Positions 61,539 to 64,000 of a DNA stretch of 64,000 bases are shown here, piece by piece. Below the pieces are notes generated by a model that saw nothing but the letters and a program-made list of their open reading frames with translations, did no database searches and was not told where the DNA came from. The translations under genes and the position numbers were made by a program. The DNA lies in assembly GCA_002328835.1 (NCBI GenBank), contig DCWN01000042.1, positions 129,136-193,135 of the forward strand. The letters run 5' to 3'. The DNA is from Acidobacteria bacterium UBA2161 (GTDB taxonomy: Bacteria > Acidobacteriota > Vicinamibacteria > Vicinamibacterales > UBA823). Each line of letters begins with the position of its first letter. Position 1 is the first letter of the stretch.

Positions 61539-64000
61539 CTACCCCAATCGTATCGCGATGGCGGGCGGGACACGAGCCGCCCTCCGGGCGGGGAGCCACG
61601 CTGCGACGAGCGTCACCGCGGCAACCATGGCGGCAATCGCCGCAAACGTGCCGGGATCGCGCGGGCTGATCTGGAAGAGGAGCGTCTCGAGCAACGACAC
61701 GAGAGCGAACGTGGCGAACAGCCCCACCGCCAGCCCCACCACGGCAGGCGCCGCTGCTTCCCGCACCATCATGCCCACGACGCTGCGGCCGTCCGCGCCG
61801 AGCACGCGCCGTATCCCGATTTCCCGAGTCCTCCGAACGGTCGAGTGCGACACGACCCCGTAGATGCCGACCGTCGCCAGGAATAGGGCGATGGCCGCGA
61901 AGCCGCCCATCAACGTCGCGGCGAGGCGCGGCTGGGAGACACTGCCGTCGATGCGCGCCCGCAGCGTGCTGACATCGGCGACGGCCAGGCGGGGCTCGAC
62001 ATCGGCAACCTCTCGACGCACTGCGGACATCAGCGCCAGCGGGTCGCCGATCGTCTGCAGCACGAATGAGCCGTTGCGGCCCGGATCACCGTGCACCCGG
62101 TAGGCCTGATCGTGGTGAAGATACATCTCAGGTTGAAATCCTCCGTCGAGCCTCTGTGTACGCGTATTCCCTACGACGCCAACGACCGTGACCCACGCGA
62201 TCGATTCTCCTCGCGCACTGGCCCACCACTCGAATCCAAGTCGTTTTCCAATCGGGTCCTCCTCGGGCCAGAACAACCGTTCCATTTCCTCGCTGATCAC
62301 AGCCACCAACTCGGTTTCCGCGCCATCACTCTCCCGGAAGGCGCGGCCCTTCACGAGCGGGATCCCCAGTGTCTGGAACCAGCCTGATCGAACCGATGCC
62401 GTCTCGGCGTTCCAGGCGGTGTCGCCCTGTGCGGGCTCGAGGCGGTTTTCAAGCGTGAAGCCTCTTCGCCCTCGGATGCCGGAGAACGGGAGCAGGGAGG
62501 TGTAGGACCCTCCCGTCACACCAGGAAGAGCCAGAAGCCGCTCGCGAATTCGACTGATGATGGCCGGGGCGTTCTGGCCGTTCTCGTACAGGCTGGCCGG
62601 CACGGCGAGTTCGAACGAGAGACGGCCTTCCGTCTCGAGTCCAGTGTCGACCCCGACGAGTGCCACGAAGCTGCGGACGAGGAGCCCCGCACCCACCAAG
62701 ACGACGACGCAAAGCGCCACCTCGGCCGCCAGCAGCGCCATGCCCGCGGTGAAGACAAGAACCGGCAGATCGAGCGCGATACTGCTCGCCCGAGGCAGCG
62801 TGGACGGGTCCATCGCTCGCGCCACGCCAACGCCCCAGGCCGCAATTCCCACGCCGATCGCGGTGCCCAGAATGGCCAACACGATGCTTCCGGTGAGCAT
62901 CTGGCGCAGCACTCGAGAACGACTCGCCCCCAGGGCCGCGCGGATACTCATTTCAGCCATGCGTGATTCGCCGCGAGCCAAGAGCAAGTTGCCAACGTTC
63001 GCCGCCGCGATCACGAGGACGAGGGCGACTGCCGCGAACAGTATCCACAACGCTGCTCCGGCCGAGCCCACCACGTCGTCTTGCAGGGGAGCAAACACAA
63101 GGACGTGACCGGGGCCTGGATGGCCATACTGTTCGGCCCAACCGGTTTGAATGCCCTCCGACTCCAGGCGAGCGGATTCCGGCGTGTGCCCTGGCCCCAA
63201 CCGCCCGATGGCTGAAAGGTTGTGCGAATCCCGTTCTTCACGAGAGTGTTCCGGATATCGCAGCGGCGCAAAGAGATCGACGTCTTCCCCAGGCACCTTG
63301 AAGTCTTGGGGCATCACGCCGATGATCTCGGCCTCCGCCCCACTGAGTGAGATGGTGCGGCCGAGCACCGCCGAGTCGGCTCCGAAACGGGTGCGCCAAA
63401 GCGCGTGACCCAGCAGCACCGTCCAACTCACGCCAGACTCGTCTTCCTCTGGCCCAAACCAACGGCCGATAGCCGGTTCCACGCCCAGCAGCGGAAGGAG
63501 TCGGTCGTCTGCCTGGAGCGCACGCACTCTCGCGGGCAGGTCGCCACTGCCGAGCAGCGTGACGCCGTTGACAGCGTAGTAGCCCACGTCCGCCATCGCG
63601 TTGCTCGCGTCACGATAGTCGAGCACCTCTGCGGGTGCGATGCCAAACTTGGGGACGTCGCGGCCCGACTCCGGCAGGAACCGCGTATGGATCCGGACCA
63701 ACTCCTCCGACGCCCGATAGGCGAGCGGTCGCAGCAGCACAGCGTTCACAACACTGAAGATGGCCGTGTTGGCGCCGATGCCGACCGCGAGCGTCAGGAT
63801 GGCGATGCTGGCAAACCCCGGATTGCGGCCGAGCATGCGCAGGGCGTAGCGAACGTCCTGCACGGCATCGTGCAGCCATGGCCAGATCCACACGTCCCGC
63901 GCGCGGTCGCGGGTCAACAGTGTGTTGCCGACCGTGCGTCGGGCCGCGACGGCCGCCTCGCGACGGTCGAGCCCATCCGACTCGAGCTCCTGCTGCTTCA
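61539..64000 (-). CDS. ADOP-type ABC permease, 5' end outside the window, internal deletion
   Basis: The frame is open to the window edge (KQQELESDGLDRREAAVAAR, then WLHDAVQDVRYALRML), which is the N-terminal helical region of classical ADOP permeases. The first FtsX unit starts ASIAILTLAVGIGANTAIFSV; the protein ends FLATVGIYGVVSHSTVRRTREIGIRRVLGA, then RRAARVPPAIAIRLG. Compared with the permease at 30393-32858, about 45 residues are missing in frame between VFTAGMALLA and AEVALCVVVLVGAGLL (about base 62730), the end of one transmembrane segment and the linker to the next. Whether it still works is open. It leads the carbohydrate cluster. Confidence 0.88.
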   Translation of the reverse strand, partial: KQQELESDGLDRREAAVAARRTVGNTLLTRDRARDVWIWPWLHDAVQDVRYALRMLGRNPGFASIAILTLAVGIGANTAIFSVVNAVLLRPLAYRASEELVRIHTRFLPESGRDVPKFGIAPAEVLDYRDASNAMADVGYYAVNGVTLLGSGDLPARVRALQADDRLLPLLGVEPAIGRWFGPEEDESGVSWTVLLGHALWRTRFGADSAVLGRTISLSGAEAEIIGVMPQDFKVPGEDVDLFAPLRYPEHSREERDSHNLSAIGRLGPGHTPESARLESEGIQTGWAEQYGHPGPGHVLVFAPLQDDVVGSAGAALWILFAAVALVLVIAAANVGNLLLARGESRMAEMSIRAALGASRSRVLRQMLTGSIVLAILGTAIGVGIAAWGVGVARAMDPSTLPRASSIALDLPVLVFTAGMALLAAEVALCVVVLVGAGLLVRSFVALVGVDTGLETEGRLSFELAVPASLYENGQNAPAIISRIRERLLALPGVTGGSYTSLLPFSGIRGRRGFTLENRLEPAQGDTAWNAETASVRSGWFQTLGIPLVKGRAFRESDGAETELVAVISEEMERLFWPEEDPIGKRLGFEWWASARGESIAWVTVVGVVGNTRTQRLDGGFQPEMYLHHDQAYRVHGDPGRNGSFVLQTIGDPLALMSAVRREVADVEPRLAVADVSTLRARIDGSVSQPRLAATLMGGFAAIALFLATVGIYGVVSHSTVRRTREIGIRRVLGADGRSVVGMMVREAAAPAVVGLAVGLFATFALVSLLETLLFQISPRDPGTFAAIAAMVAAVTLVAAWLPARRAARVPPAIAIRLG

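Overview
The window looks like chromosomal DNA from a high-GC, Gram-negative-type bacterium, most likely an Acidobacteriota of the Vicinamibacteria kind. This is inference. It rests on two large FtsX/MacB-like orphan permeases of the ADOP type (30393-32858 and 61539 to the window end), an acidobacterial-type VWA protein, a DUF5916 outer-membrane barrel, many secreted S9/S8 peptidases and sugar enzymes, and strongly GC-biased third codon positions. About 47 protein-coding units were recognised. I saw no rRNA, tRNA, CRISPR array, insertion sequence or phage module. A striking property is the number of twin-arginine (Tat) signal peptides: twelve candidates in 64 kb, most on flavin, molybdenum or sugar/amide-hydrolysing enzymes.

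Layout. 1-9 kb: truncated DUF5916 barrel, a cupin, a tandem pair of exported N4-(beta-GlcNAc)-L-asparaginase paralogues ending in a clear terminator, a decayed gene, a subtilase followed by a stand-alone copy of its N-terminal region, and an APH/MTR-kinase-like kinase with a small partner. 9-13.5 kb: a secreted unknown protein, then threonine synthase facing threonine dehydratase. 13.6-20.6 kb: a five-gene plus-strand operon: DAO-type oxidase, GH89-like glycosidase, third asparaginase paralogue, GMC dehydrogenase and its subunit 3. 20.6-28.2 kb: a minus-strand operon ThuA, DUF1080, MFS, SSS transporter faces a second subunit 3/GMC pair and an SMP-30 lactonase. Together these resemble a periplasmic oxidative (3-keto-sugar) glycoside pathway with its transporters.

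28-34 kb: S9 peptidase, ADOP permease, VWA protein. 34-43.4 kb: an amine-oxidation neighbourhood with an exported RidA, a spermidine-dehydrogenase-like flavoprotein, a dimethylglycine/sarcosine-dehydrogenase-like enzyme, a diheme cytochrome c and an exported fumarate-reductase-type flavoprotein. 43.6-50.5 kb: a zinc-ribbon membrane protein with a lone pilin, then a fused Nfn/SudBA-type NAD(P)H:ferredoxin-type oxidoreductase, a rubrerythrin and a HEAT protein in one operon, and a membrane protein fused to DUF4399. 50.5-52.4 kb: a SoxCD-like sulfite/sulfane dehydrogenase pair.

52.4-55.8 kb: a membrane protein and winged-helix regulator behind a palindromic operator, followed by an IspH-like gene and a serine beta-lactamase-like gene. 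Each of these last two is broken by one indel. 55.8-64 kb: a minus-strand carbohydrate cluster: ADOP permease, PQQ-type sugar dehydrogenase with cytochrome c domain, GH172/DUF2961, half-size VOC protein and Gfo/Idh/MocA oxidoreductase.
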